This document shows positions 23,976 to 50,639 of a stretch of 64,000 nucleotides of DNA, piece by piece. The notes beneath the pieces are model-generated. The model saw only the letters and a list, made by a program, of their open reading frames with translations. It did no database searches and was not told where the DNA came from. How positions within the stretch are numbered: the stretch's first letter is position 1; each line of letters starts with the position of its first letter. The DNA lies in assembly GCA_013398295.1 (NCBI GenBank), contig VZSF01001518.1, positions 496,001 to 560,000 of the forward strand, given 5' to 3'. This stretch comes from Chionis minor (lineage: Eukaryota; Chordata; Aves; Charadriiformes; Chionididae). The translations under genes and the position numbers were made by a program.

Positions 23976-24255
23976 AAATGAAATATACAAATTGCGCAAA
24001 ACATTGTGATGAAAGAGGATCACAAATAACATAATGTTTTAGTACATCAGAATGACTGATGAAACAACTGCCTGAGCTTTAATCATATCAAATTCAGATA
24101 AAATCATCAATTTAAAATATTATGAAAACTCTGAAGATACTGCAGTTGTTCTGTGGTGCATACAATGCCAATTGTAGGATGATGTTTCTGTCAGTTATAC
24201 ACTTTAGAAAAGAATAAAAGTATTGAGTTAAACTTAGAGCATGGTACTATGATTA

Positions 24256-26398
<2,143 letters not shown>

Positions 26399-26582
26399 CT
26401 GAAAGGGATTTGCAGCCATTTAGGTTATCAGGCTGTATTTCGTACCCATCTGCACACAAGCATTTGTAAGTTCCGTATGTATTGATGCATTGCTGGCTAC
26501 AGGGAAACCCAGATGAACATTCATCAATATCGATACATGTTTTGCCATCATCCTTCAGCCGGAATCCAGGCCAGCATTGGCA
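26399..26582 (-). CDS. LRP1B: LRP1B exon: rest of EGF module plus calcium-binding EGF
   Basis: A 184-nt phase 0-1 exon (window residues 553-613). It completes the EGF module begun in the previous exon ([16 protein letters not shown]) and then encodes a calcium-binding [42 protein letters not shown]. The DIDEC start and the NTYGTYKC beta-hydroxylation-type consensus mark the cbEGF class. Donor is gtatca. This pair links CR cluster III to the propeller that follows. Confidence 0.96.
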
Positions 26583-29307
<2,725 letters not shown>

Positions 29308-29448
29308 CTGAACTTTTGCATTTTAGGTTTATAGGTGCTTCATCAGAATGGTCTGGGCAGTCAAAATCACCGTCGCATTGCCATTGGGAGTTTAACAGGC
29401 ATCGTCCATCAGCACAAGTGAACTCTCCAGCACGACAGTGACGATACC
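29308..29448 (-). CDS. LRP1B: LRP1B exon: CR repeat 9 of cluster III
   Basis: A 141-nt phase 1-1 exon (window residues 443-489), acceptor ttctag, donor gtttgt. It encodes [20 protein letters not shown], then [21 protein letters not shown] and KCKSS. All six cysteines, the Trp and [13 protein letters not shown] are intact. Donor gtttgt departs from consensus at +3 and +4 but keeps G at +5. Confidence 0.94.
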
Positions 29449-31199
29449 CTAGAAATACAGCAGTCGATGACTCCATACTTTGCTTCATGCTTTTGACATA
29501 GAATTTTGCATAAGCAAGGCAATGTAAGTAAAAGTGTCTCTTGTTCCATAAAGAGACACAAAGCATTATATGGTCATACATGAGTGTATACCAACAAAAC
29601 GAGAAATGTCTCTTATGCAGCACAGTATGGTCATGAAACAATTCCCATCTATGTAAAACATCTTTATGCAGCTCTCAATCATAAATACATTTTCTTTAAG
29701 GTGTAATTTAACTTTTTGCTATTATTAGGAAATAGCTTTCTAACAGACATTTTAGAAACTAGTATACCAAGCAAGTATTTTGGTGATATGCTTACTTCTA
29801 TAGTCTTTCCCTTTAAAACATGCAGAACACTAATCATTTTAATCACACTAAACATGCATTTTCTAAGATGACCACAAAATCAATATATATAAAATGTATA
29901 CATTTTCAAAGCTAATGTGGTTTCTTACAGAAAAATGTAATATATAATAAAGTAAGGAAACCACAGGCATTTACTTCTTAGAACACAGCTGTTTACCTAG
30001 AGTTCAAAACCAACAAAGTAGCAGAAAAATTTAGAAAAGTCAGGACAAATTTAGGTTTTTTTATTAAATTTTAAAACTTGAAAGTGGAAAAATTCCCAGA
30101 GGGAAAATCCCCTTCTATTTGTAAGATGTTTACTTGCAAGCTTCATAACACTGAACCAACCACTAAAGAACTTATGTTCCTCTTTAGGAAAGAAAAGTCT
30201 AACTTTTCCTGTGTTCTATGTGCAGAAATTTTGCCTCAAATAATCAGTAGTCCTTTAAAAGAGCCTTGAAAGCAAGTCTTGATTTAGTTTAAAGCTCAAC
30301 AAAAAAAAAGGTTATGAAGTTAGAATTATGTAGCAACACTCATTTTGATTATGAAGAATGATTTTGCAACTTTTTTGAAAAAAGCCAAATTATATTGAAT
30401 TATATTTAACATTCTTTCCTCTTGAAAAAAATGCATATTTTGAGCTCAAAAAATTTGATTCTTCCAAGAAATTAAAGTAACTACTGAACATTTGATTTAA
30501 CTACTGAAGCTGTGAACATCTGAAATGAGCACTGATAACCTGCTATTCTCTAGAAGTAGAAAGTTAATGTTCGTTCTATTTTTCTAATTACTGTATTTCC
30601 TGTTATCTAGTATAGCTTTTTTTCTGATAGCAGATGGAGATATAACATTTGACCATCTGGGATGAGATATCTGTCTACATCAAGAGTTTTAAATCTCTCA
30701 TATATCTTTACTTGTCATTTAGAAATGCTTTAATGTACTATTTTCAAAATGCAATACGTTATTACATCAGCTACAAATATTAATTGGAATGCAAGTCTCC
30801 TGAAGGTGTTTTTTTTTCTGTTTTTTACAGAGATCATGCTTGAAAGAAGATAGGCTAGCTTGATACAGAAGAAGGTCAAGCTTTTTAGTTGTGTGAGATC
30901 TTCCAGTGCAAGATTTTAGAGACCAACAGCTTTCCCTCATGCCCGCCGCATTTCACAAACACCTCATCATCAGAAAGGTCGTTACATGTGTGCCTAACGA
31001 GGGCTTCTGCTTAATACTGCCTCCGCTCTGGATGACAGGACATAAAGAAACTGGAAACTGAAACCAGAAAAATCCTTCCCAGTCCTGTATCTGTCTTTTG
31101 ATTAGCCACATAAAGTATCTCATCTTCTTGATGAAATTTCATAATGTGAATAGAGTTCCTAAGTTGTTTGGTTTTTTTTTTTTAAAAAAAACATTTTTA

Positions 31200-31275
31200 A
31201 GAACATAAGAAATACATTACCGCATGAGACAGTGGCTCATCTAGCTCAATATTCTGTCTCACAGCAGCAACAGGA
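31200..31275 (-). mobile_element. ancient CR1-type LINE 3'-end relic
   Basis: Plus-strand text 'gaacataagaaatacattac', then 'ctcatctagctcaatattct' and 'gtctcacagcagcaacagga' follows, in order, the reverse complement of an amniote CR1 3' end familiar from turtles. It resembles the head of the relic at 48060. Old and diverged. Confidence 0.55.
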
Positions 31276-33203
31276 GATGTAATTTAAGGAAAATGTATTT
31301 TGTTCTCATGCTCTCCCCAGCTTGAATTAATACTATTTTTTTTGATTACAAGTAATAAATTATTAAAATTTCATTTAAAAGACGGGATTATACAATGGAA
31401 CCAAAACTTGTATCAAAGAAATTTTCAAGGATTAGAATGACTCTGAACTTTTAAAATCTGTTTAGATGTAAATTCTGACGCAGAAGTAAACAAGTAAAAC
31501 CTGGTTACTCCAATCACCAGCCCAATTTTTATACTATATCTGAATAATACTATAGAAAAAACAAGAAAATATACCTCTCAGTGATGAAGATGGGGGCGGG
31601 TGGGGGGAGATATCTAGATCTTAAAATGGATTTCCTTAACTCAACTTCTAGGAATACTTCTTTTTTTTTGGTGATATCAAGATGCAAAGGTGTAGCTCTA
31701 GAATCTAATAGAGCTATCTATGATCATGCTACCTAGTTTGCAGTCACATCAGAAATCACGTTTAAAATTTTGGTGTATTGGGTGGTTACATCCTGGCAAC
31801 ACCTTGAAAAGTCTGTTTTGGAATTGGCTACCTACTCTCTATAAGTAGTTCCCTTTCTCATAAAAGTACATAAACCCTTCCTAAGCTTGGACTATAATGA
31901 TTTTGCCATCCTAGTCACATACTAAGGTGTGTATTTAATTACTAACTAATAAAAAATTGCATTGCAGCAGTGCAACACGTAACAAATGTTGTGGTAGATT
32001 TCAGTTTACTCGGCAGAGATTAAATAGAGCCAGTGCCTGAAGGCAGGTCCATACTACAATTAGATCAGGAGTTTGTACATCCTCTGCTTCTGCTCCTGTT
32101 TCCTCCTTCTGTCTCCTTCCAAAAGTCTGTGATCGTTATTTATTTGTCAGTATTTTGAGGGAGCATACATGTATATGAGGCTATAGAAAACAAATAAACC
32201 AGCAAGAATTTATAAGCATGTAGAAAAATATGCACTTATTTCCAAAGTCTGCTACTGTTTAGTTCTAAATACTTATTTAGGAATTAAAGGTGACTTCCAA
32301 GTAAAATCTCATCAGTAAGATTCTCCTACACCGCCCACCCATTCAGCGAAACAGAGGAACAAACCCATCGTGAGTCACTTTCTATAAAGGGTTACTGATG
32401 GCAGAAATAGTTTACAGTTTCCACTCTCACGACCTCTTTTTGCAAATTTGCCTAGATAACCCCTGTGTTAAGACAGTGATGCTTTGAACCTGGCTTTTAC
32501 TAAATGCAAAAACCAAACATGCTTTTTCTTACGATCTTTGGATGTCTACTTGCATCACTTAGGCACGTACACTCTTCAGGTGAAGTGTACAATAGAAATC
32601 CCTAAAATATGTAGTGAGCTATCTTCTGCTGTGGTTCTCATCTCATGGGCCCATTTAATAGAGTAAATTAGCAATACAGATTTCAACTCCACAAAATCAA
32701 GCATGTTCATGAATAACTTGCCTTTTTGGAGAGAGTATTTGCTCTGTATTTTCCATAAATATCATCTAGACAGATGGATGTTTCTGACTATGGCCTAGAT
32801 ATACTGTACAGACATTCACATAATGTAAGAAACCCTAAATGCATATGAATGGTGAAAATTACACATTCATATATAACTTTAGTTGATATTATTTAACTGC
32901 AGGGATAATCATGACAGAGATGTTTCATTATTTGATAGAAAAATTGCATATAGAGACAAAGATCTACAAAAAGATATACATAATGGATTGTACATTTTAA
33001 AATTCTGTTAAATGTTATTAGCAATCAACTGCAAGTCACAACTACAGCAAAGAATTTGTCATTGTAGCTCCAGCTCCAACTTAATACCAATTTGTATTCA
33101 TTAATGCACAATGTAAAGTTCACATTAGAACAATTTTAAAAAGCAGGTAACAAGTCACAACAGCGATTTAAATTAGCAGACCTTGCAGAAGGCCTTACAG
33201 TCA

Positions 33204-33434
<231 letters not shown>

Positions 33435-34067
33435 TTACAGAAAGATGAAATTAGAAGTAGCTACTTTGAGTGGATTCAATGGAAATAACCATAACTTTTG
33501 AGTGATACAAAAAGCACCAATAGCAGAAAAAGCTAATCATCATGGCAAAGATAGCTAAATAAGTAAAGATAGCTAAAAATCTCACGTAAACCAAGACAAA
33601 AAGGCTTCAGAAGTTGATGATGTCTACAGCTAACCTAAGGTCTGCCTCTGAGGAAAAAAGCATCTGGGAAGCAGACATCCTTCCTATGTTACTCTGCTCC
33701 TGAACAAAAGCGCTTTAAAATCTGTGAGTGCTCAAAATATAACTCAGCCTAGAAATGCTAAGTGATAGAATATGCATTCACTGGAAAAAACATATTTCAG
33801 TATCTTTAACCTGTACCATTTTTTGTATACATTTATAAAACAAAACCCCTAACGAAACCACTACTGAACTCCTGACACTTCTAGTAGAAATGTATCTCAG
33901 AAGACTGGAAGTACCAGTTTATAGGGCAAGAGATGTCAAGATCTGAACAATTAGCCAGCATAAAATGAAGATAGAACTGTATCTCCCTTTTTGATGCACA
34001 ACCTCCTTGACATGCAGCAGCACTTCCTTCAGGAAGAGTGATAAAACTGCATAGTCAATAATGCGCT

Positions 34068-34142
34068 AAATTTCATAAGTAAATATGAAATTTCATAAGT
34101 AAATATATAAATTTGTATATAATAAATTTCATAAGTAAATAT
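34068..34142. repeat. three copies of a 19-bp AT-rich unit
   Basis: The unit AAATTTCATAAGTAAATAT occurs at 34068-34086, 34088-34106 and 34124-34142, identical in all three, with spacers of 1 and 17 bp. Confidence 0.9.
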
Positions 34143-34312
34143 ACAACGTGGCACAAATACCAATCTTCAGCTGATGTGCCTCAGTATATGGTAACAAAAC
34201 CTGAAGATGTTAAGTGATTAAAACATGGAAGGATCTTGGTACGTATGCTCACATGTGCTCCATCAATCTTTACTAAAAATCTTGACATTATAAGGCTCAG
34301 TCCAACGGGGTC

Positions 34313-34440
34313 AGTCCAAGGCCAGGTTGGACGGGGCTTGGAGCAACCTGGTCCGGTGGGAGGTGTCCCTGCCCAGGGCAGGGGGGTTGGAACCAGATGG
34401 TCTTCAAGGTCCCTTCCAACCCAAACCATTCTGTGATACT
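34313..34440 (+). mobile_element. CR1 3'-end fragment
   Basis: Begins 'gtccaaggccaggttggacg' and runs through 'gagcaacctggtccggtggg' to 'cccaaaccattctgtgat', the classic bird CR1 3' UTR and terminal octamer. It is much closer to consensus than the other CR1 ends here, so it is a younger copy, and it lies 85 bp from CR repeat 7. Antisense to LRP1B. Confidence 0.92.
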
Positions 34441-34441
34441 A

Positions 34442-42835
<8,394 letters not shown>

Positions 42836-42985
42836 CTGGGCATTTTAGTTCATCCGTATAATCTCCACAGTCATTAGATCCATCACATATCCATTCCGGC
42901 AGTATACAAAGCGAAGTCGAATTACAACTGATAAATCCTGAAGATTTTATTCCGAGTTTATAGAAGTAAGCGCAGTTTGTGTTAT
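42836..42985 (-). CDS. LRP1B: LRP1B exon: CR repeat 4 of cluster III, long first loop
   Basis: A 150-nt phase 1-1 exon (window residues 228-277), acceptor tttccag, donor gtaaat. It encodes [20 protein letters not shown], then [28 protein letters not shown]. The first two cysteines are separated by about 15 residues where about 6 are usual, so the N-terminal loop carries an insertion. NST is a glycosylation sequon. The calcium motif is [13 protein letters not shown], with Thr in place of the usual Ser. The insertion is also in human LRP1B as I remember it, so it is a family trait. Confidence 0.94.
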
Positions 42986-43182
42986 CTGGAAAGAGACAGT
43001 AAATTACTGTAGCACACCTAATACAGATTGAGAGCCTTATAGTTTGGTTTTCAGGTTTAGCTTGAGTTTGCGCAGATCACGCAGCTGCTGGTATCCAACT
43101 AGTAATGACTATGAATTAACTGCTACATAACAAGGAATAATCATGGAACAGATGCTACAATGAAGCACAAACACAAACTTAC

Positions 43183-43296
43183 TACAGTTCTTTTCATCTG
43201 AAGCATCTGCACAATCAATGATCTGGTTGCACTGTGCTGATTTTCCAATGCAAATCCCATCTGCACAATGGAATTCTGTTGAAGCACACGCTGAAT
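43183..43296 (-). CDS. LRP1B: LRP1B exon: CR repeat 3 of cluster III
   Basis: A 114-nt phase 1-1 exon, the shortest of the CR exons (window residues 190-227). It encodes [20 protein letters not shown], then [17 protein letters not shown]. Six cysteines are present. The usual CD after the fourth Cys is CN here (QCNQ), replacing a first-position calcium ligand, although the backbone carbonyl can still serve. Acceptor ends ttatag and donor is gtaagt. It is separated from CR 4 by only 197 bp, the smallest intron in the window. Confidence 0.94.
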
Positions 43297-44294
43297 CTAT
43301 AACATATGGTTATAAAAGACATAAATTTGTGTACTAAACAAACTCTTTAGATGCATATCACATGTGTTGTGTTTAAACCTTCTACTTTTTTGGATGAGGC
43401 ATTCAGAACACACTGCATCTTCCATAGCTAAAAATTCAGTAGAAATATAACCTCTAATAAACTTGAAAGCCTAAGTTTCTAATTTTTAAATTTATTTTTT
43501 GAGCCTAAAATACTCTCTCTAGATAACTCAATTTGAGATAACCACCATGTGAGGAAGGAAGATGCACTTGCAGGACCATCTTCAGATCTGTCAAATTTCT
43601 TTCATGTAACACCACCTTGGGTGTTTTGGCTGTATGCTTTTCTCTCTACTCATATTCCGCTAAATGATTAAAACCCATGCAGTGCTTTCAAAAAAATGCT
43701 GGTTACTACAGCTACAGAGGTTTTAGCTGTATATTGTGGAATAACTTCCTTTCCAATCTTTCTGAATTGTAACTAAGGATTTGTGTTGTCTGCTACCTAG
43801 TCTTTATTCATTGGCTGATGCACAGATATAAATATTCATGTTTTAAGACATAAAAACCCCAACAATTCCGATATAAAAAGAGGAACAATTCTAGTAAGTT
43901 TTGCAAAGGACACAAACATTGCCATGCATCTGAAAAGCAAAGAAATAGAACGCTAGCTGCCTCAAAGAAGAAACTGTGCAGCAGATGCAGAGAAATCACC
44001 CATCTTTCAACCCTTCCATCTGTAGTCAAGATACTCATTTATTACTTCACAGAAGGAGAAACTGTATTCTGTGAGTTTTCCATAGCCAAAAACATTCTCC
44101 TTCTAGAGGACTGTAGGTGTAAACCAAAACTGGTCTTTATATCAATCCCAACACATGGGTCAACCTGCCTGCGTTTGAATTCTAACAAAACAAATCCCAG
44201 CAAAGCTATATGCATTTTTTAGCTACTTCTATTTATATACTAAGTATTTACAAAGTAATATTCTGAAATCACCTCAGAAGTAACTGTCATTTAC
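43297..44294 (-). other. LRP1B: intron, 998 bp
   Basis: Donor gtaaat, acceptor ttatag. AT-rich; I see nothing else in it. Confidence 0.85.
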
Positions 44295-44414
44295 CTTTAC
44301 AGTCAAATTCATCAGAGTTGTCACCACAGTCATTTGCACCATCACATACTTTGTTACTTGAAACACAGCGACGATTAGAACATGGCCTGAAACCCTTCCG
44401 ACAGGCTCTGTTTT
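44295..44414 (-). CDS. LRP1B: LRP1B exon: CR repeat 2 of cluster III
   Basis: A 120-nt phase 1-1 exon (window residues 150-189), acceptor ccccag-like (ttcccag), donor gtaaat. The repeat reads [16 protein letters not shown], then [17 protein letters not shown]. All six cysteines and the Asp/Glu calcium ligands (CDGxxDCxDxSDE) are present. The residue before CDG is Val (KVCDG) where Trp is common, which in this family alters ligand preference rather than folding. Short 998-bp intron to the next repeat. Confidence 0.94.
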
Positions 44415-47177
<2,763 letters not shown>

Positions 47178-48059
47178 TTAACATGTAATTTTAAATAGCT
47201 TTTACACTAAGTCAAAATCAGAAAAACGTTGGCTGCATTTAAAATATTTCCTACGCAGTTTTTGAACACCTAAGTACAAAAAAAAAAAATCCCACCATGG
47301 CATAAGAACTTAAAAGCTTCTACGGAGTGGTGGCCTGCAAGACTGCTATACTTCTCTATGTGTTTGTTGATATTCTGCAGGATTGAGGACGGATATCTAA
47401 ATAGCAACAGTTTTCAGAAATTTTATGTTGGGGTGAATTTCAAACCAAGGTAAGAGAAACTCTGTAAAGAAAAATAAATAGCCAAATATCCATGAAGGAA
47501 CATGTAGTGAAGCAACTTAAAGGCAGTGATTGCGCTAAGACGACTTTGTAACTACGGTGCTCAGCTATCCTCTACCCACACATGCATCTCCACAACCCTA
47601 CCTTGTGAGCAACCGTTACTGATAGATATTAAAAAAAAAAATCTCTTCAACACAGCACATCCAAAAGCAAGTAGTAAATAGTTCCCACTACCCAGCAGTT
47701 AATTTGAACTCTCAGCTCTTTTGTGGTGCTGTGCAGCTGCTCAGTGCGTACACAGGGACCAGCATCAATGTACCACATCCAGCGTGGAAGATACTTTTTT
47801 CTGGTTTCCAGTAGAATTACTTCCGCACAAATTCAGGAAGAACCAATGTTCACTATATGCAAGTGTCAAGACAATATAAATAGAAAATGTTTCTTGATTT
47901 GATTCAAACATGAAGAAAAGCATAAAAGAAGTGTGAAAATATAGATTCTGGACAAGGTGAGATCTGATCTTGAATATGATTTATACAGTTTTTCAATTTT
48001 AATCAAGTTTATTGCAGCAATTATTTCTCTCTCTTTTTACCCCATTTTTTAGCAGTGTA

Positions 48060-48490
48060 AGAACTCAGATCTTAGGAAAAGTCATTCTCGATTACATATG
48101 TAGTTCATTTAGTTCAGCATCTTAGACCGCAACCTTTAGAGAAAGATGGGAAAAAAACCCCACCAAAATGTACATATAGTATAAACTGCCCTCAGCTAAA
48201 GTCTAACTGGAAACCCTTGTAGAAATTGCTTCAAACCCCAGCTTTTAGAAACAAAGCATTTTAATGCCTTTCAAAACTGTTTCTTTGATTAGAAATAAGC
48301 AGTCTGGTTAGTCTTATTACCCATGTACTCATCCAACCCCTCTTTAAATTTGACTGAAGCTTTGTCTCAAGAATCTTGCCTGGCAGTAAGTTATATATTC
48401 TAATTACACTTTGAAAGGACAGTTAATTCCTTTTCTCAGTTGGAATTGCTAACTTTCAATTTTATTGAGTATCCCTTTCAACTGTGTTAA
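48060..48490 (-). mobile_element. ancient degraded CR1-type LINE 3' end
   Basis: The plus strand shows scattered matches to the reverse complement of an amniote CR1 3' end that is common in turtles: a head resembling 'taagaac...catttagttcagcatcttag' (48058-48125), then after a gap 'cccctctttaaatttgactgaagc' style text and 'cttgcctggcagtaag' (about 48335-48390), then 'attccttttctcagttgg'. The matches are collinear with the consensus I remember, but identity is low, so this is an old copy and the edges are loose. Confidence 0.5.
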
Positions 48491-48532
48491 AAAGAAACAG
48501 TTAAACTATAAAGTCTGTGCTGGTCGACCTCA

Positions 48533-48640
48533 GTTTTTTTTTGTTGAGGGGTTTTTTGGTGGTTTGTTTTGGTGGGTTTTTTGGTGGTTTTTTTTTGGTT
48601 TTGGGGGGGGTGTGTGTGTGTGTTTGTTTTTATTTTTTTT
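48533..48640. repeat. T/G-rich low-complexity tract with G8 and (TG)n
   Basis: About 108 bp made almost only of T and G on the plus strand: repeated TTTTTTGGTGG-like units, then a run of eight G, then five to six TG units, then T-rich sequence. It may form unusual structure and is a likely polymorphic or assembly-prone site. Confidence 0.9.
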
Positions 48641-49314
48641 AACTAATAACTCAGATCAACATTTCCTGCAAACACTTTACAAGAAACTTAGAAGATAGAA
48701 TCTTACATCATGGTTTAGACGAGGATTTAAACATGGTTTTGCCTAATAGCAATTTTGAGAGTTGTAATGCTTCAGGAAAATATAAATGCCATATAATATA
48801 AAATAAATCATCAGACCTATGAATTATCAGACCTGCTGAACCTCTCTCACTTCCACCGCTGATCACTGCCTTGACAAGGTAAAGAAACAGGTGAGAAAGT
48901 GCTCTAATTAGGGTTCAACTTCAGTAACTCGGCTGATCTAGCCCTAGACAGACTCAACGGATGCACGTAGATGCCTCAGTAGTAATTATGATAGATATGT
49001 AAAAATCACAACTATTACTAAGAAAGCAGTATCTTACTACCGTTGTTTTTCATCTTGGTTGTGATATTCCAACCTCTTTGAGATGCCAGAAGCCATCTTT
49101 CTCTCCCACCTCCAAACCAACCAGGACTTTTATTGCAGTCATGCAACAAGTTTAAATCATTACAGGAAATAAATAACAACCATTACATTTAGTGAAGGTA
49201 AAATGAGGATCAGTGAAAGATTTGCCTCCTTACTACTCCAGACATTAAGAATTCCAACACTTTTTGTATTGTTTCTGATTCTAATTAATCTAGGAAACTA
49301 GAAATGTTTATGAA

Positions 49315-49878
49315 TGTGCTGGTTATGGCTGGGATGGAGTTAATTTTCTTCATAGTAGCTAGTATAGGTCTATGTTTTGGATTTGTGTTGATAACACAGG
49401 GACATTTTAGTTATTGCTGAGCAGTGCTTATGCAGAGTCAAGGTCTTTTCTGCTCCTCACACCACTCCACCAGGCTGGAGAGGCACGAGAAGTTGGGAAG
49501 GGACATAGCCAGAATGGGTAACCCAAACTGACCAAAAGGATATCCTATACCATATGACCTCACGCTCAGTATATAAAGCTGGGGAAAGAGGAGGACGTGG
49601 GGGCCGTTCGGAGTTACGGCGTTTTGTCTTCCCAAGTGACTGTGACACACGCTGAAGCGCTGCTTTCCCGGGGACACCTGAACGCCTGCCCATGGGAAGC
49701 AGTGAATGAATTCATTGTTTTGCTTTGCTTGTGTGTGTGGCTTTCACTTATTAACCTGTCTTTATCTCAACCCCACCCCACATTTTCACTCTTCCGATTC
49801 TCTCCCCCATCCTGCCGTGAGGGAAGGGAGCAAGTGGCTGCGGGGTGCTCAGTCACCAGCCGGGGTTAAGCTATGACA
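49315..49878 (+). mobile_element. solo LTR of an avian endogenous retrovirus
   Basis: About 564 bp from TGTGCTGG to TATGACA, with TG...CA ends. The start (GGCTGGGATGGAGTTAATTT) and the end (CCGGGGTTAAGC before TATGACA) match a solo LTR type I recognise as abundant in birds. A TATA box (TATATAAAG) sits at 49570-49578. Flanks are ATGAA and ATGAT, an imperfect 5-bp target duplication. No gag, pol or env sequence lies beside it, so it is probably the product of LTR-LTR recombination. It is antisense to LRP1B. The exact family name and class are not certain. Confidence 0.72.
49570..49578 (+). promoter_or_regulatory. TATA box of the solo LTR
   Basis: TATATAAAG about 255 bp from the LTR's 5' edge, in the position expected for a U3 promoter. 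Whether it is still active is unknown. Confidence 0.5.
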
Positions 49879-50639
49879 ATGATACAAATACCTTAACCAA
49901 GAACTGAAAAACTTTTAACCTGCTACAATTTGATCTTGGTTTCTTTATCAGCCGATGAGGTTTCTGCCCTGCTGTAAGGAAGTAAAAAAACCCATCAGGC
50001 TCTTGCCAGCCTAGCTATGAAGGAAAAATTCCTTGGCAGACTTAGAGAAGGTAGCAGCAGTTTATTCCAAGACTTTAGCAATTCCTGCACTTTACTATAC
50101 TCTAAATCCTGGGTAGAGGGATGGGAGGGCTGAGCAAGTGATGGACCTGACCCATGGGACCAAGTGTAGACTGGTAGGCAATGGAACTTAAGAAATTTTC
50201 CACCTCCAAGAGGTCTCCTGAATGAACAAAATCAGTAAAACCTGACAGTGTGGGAGGGTGAAATAGCATGATTATATAAGCTTGGTGGTGATATTCCATC
50301 TGCAGGAGGCAGAAGCATTTGGCTGGCTCTAGTGGAAAATATCTTTTTTGTAAAGTAGTAAAGTCTTAATTAATATCTTTGAACCATTAACAAATCAGAT
50401 TCCTGTTGATACAATCTCAATTGATCGCTGGGTTGTTACTAGACTAGAAGTCTGCTACTCTGAAACAGTGTTATGGTTTAAATTGAAATCTTTATCACTG
50501 CAAATCATCTGTAAAATCTACTGTATCTCAATTATACAGCTAAACAAAGCAGTTTTTGAGTAAGAGCTGGAAATGTAATACAGGTTAGTTGCACACTACT
50601 TTACCACTGCATCTTGACTCTAGGTCAGCTGTATATTCC

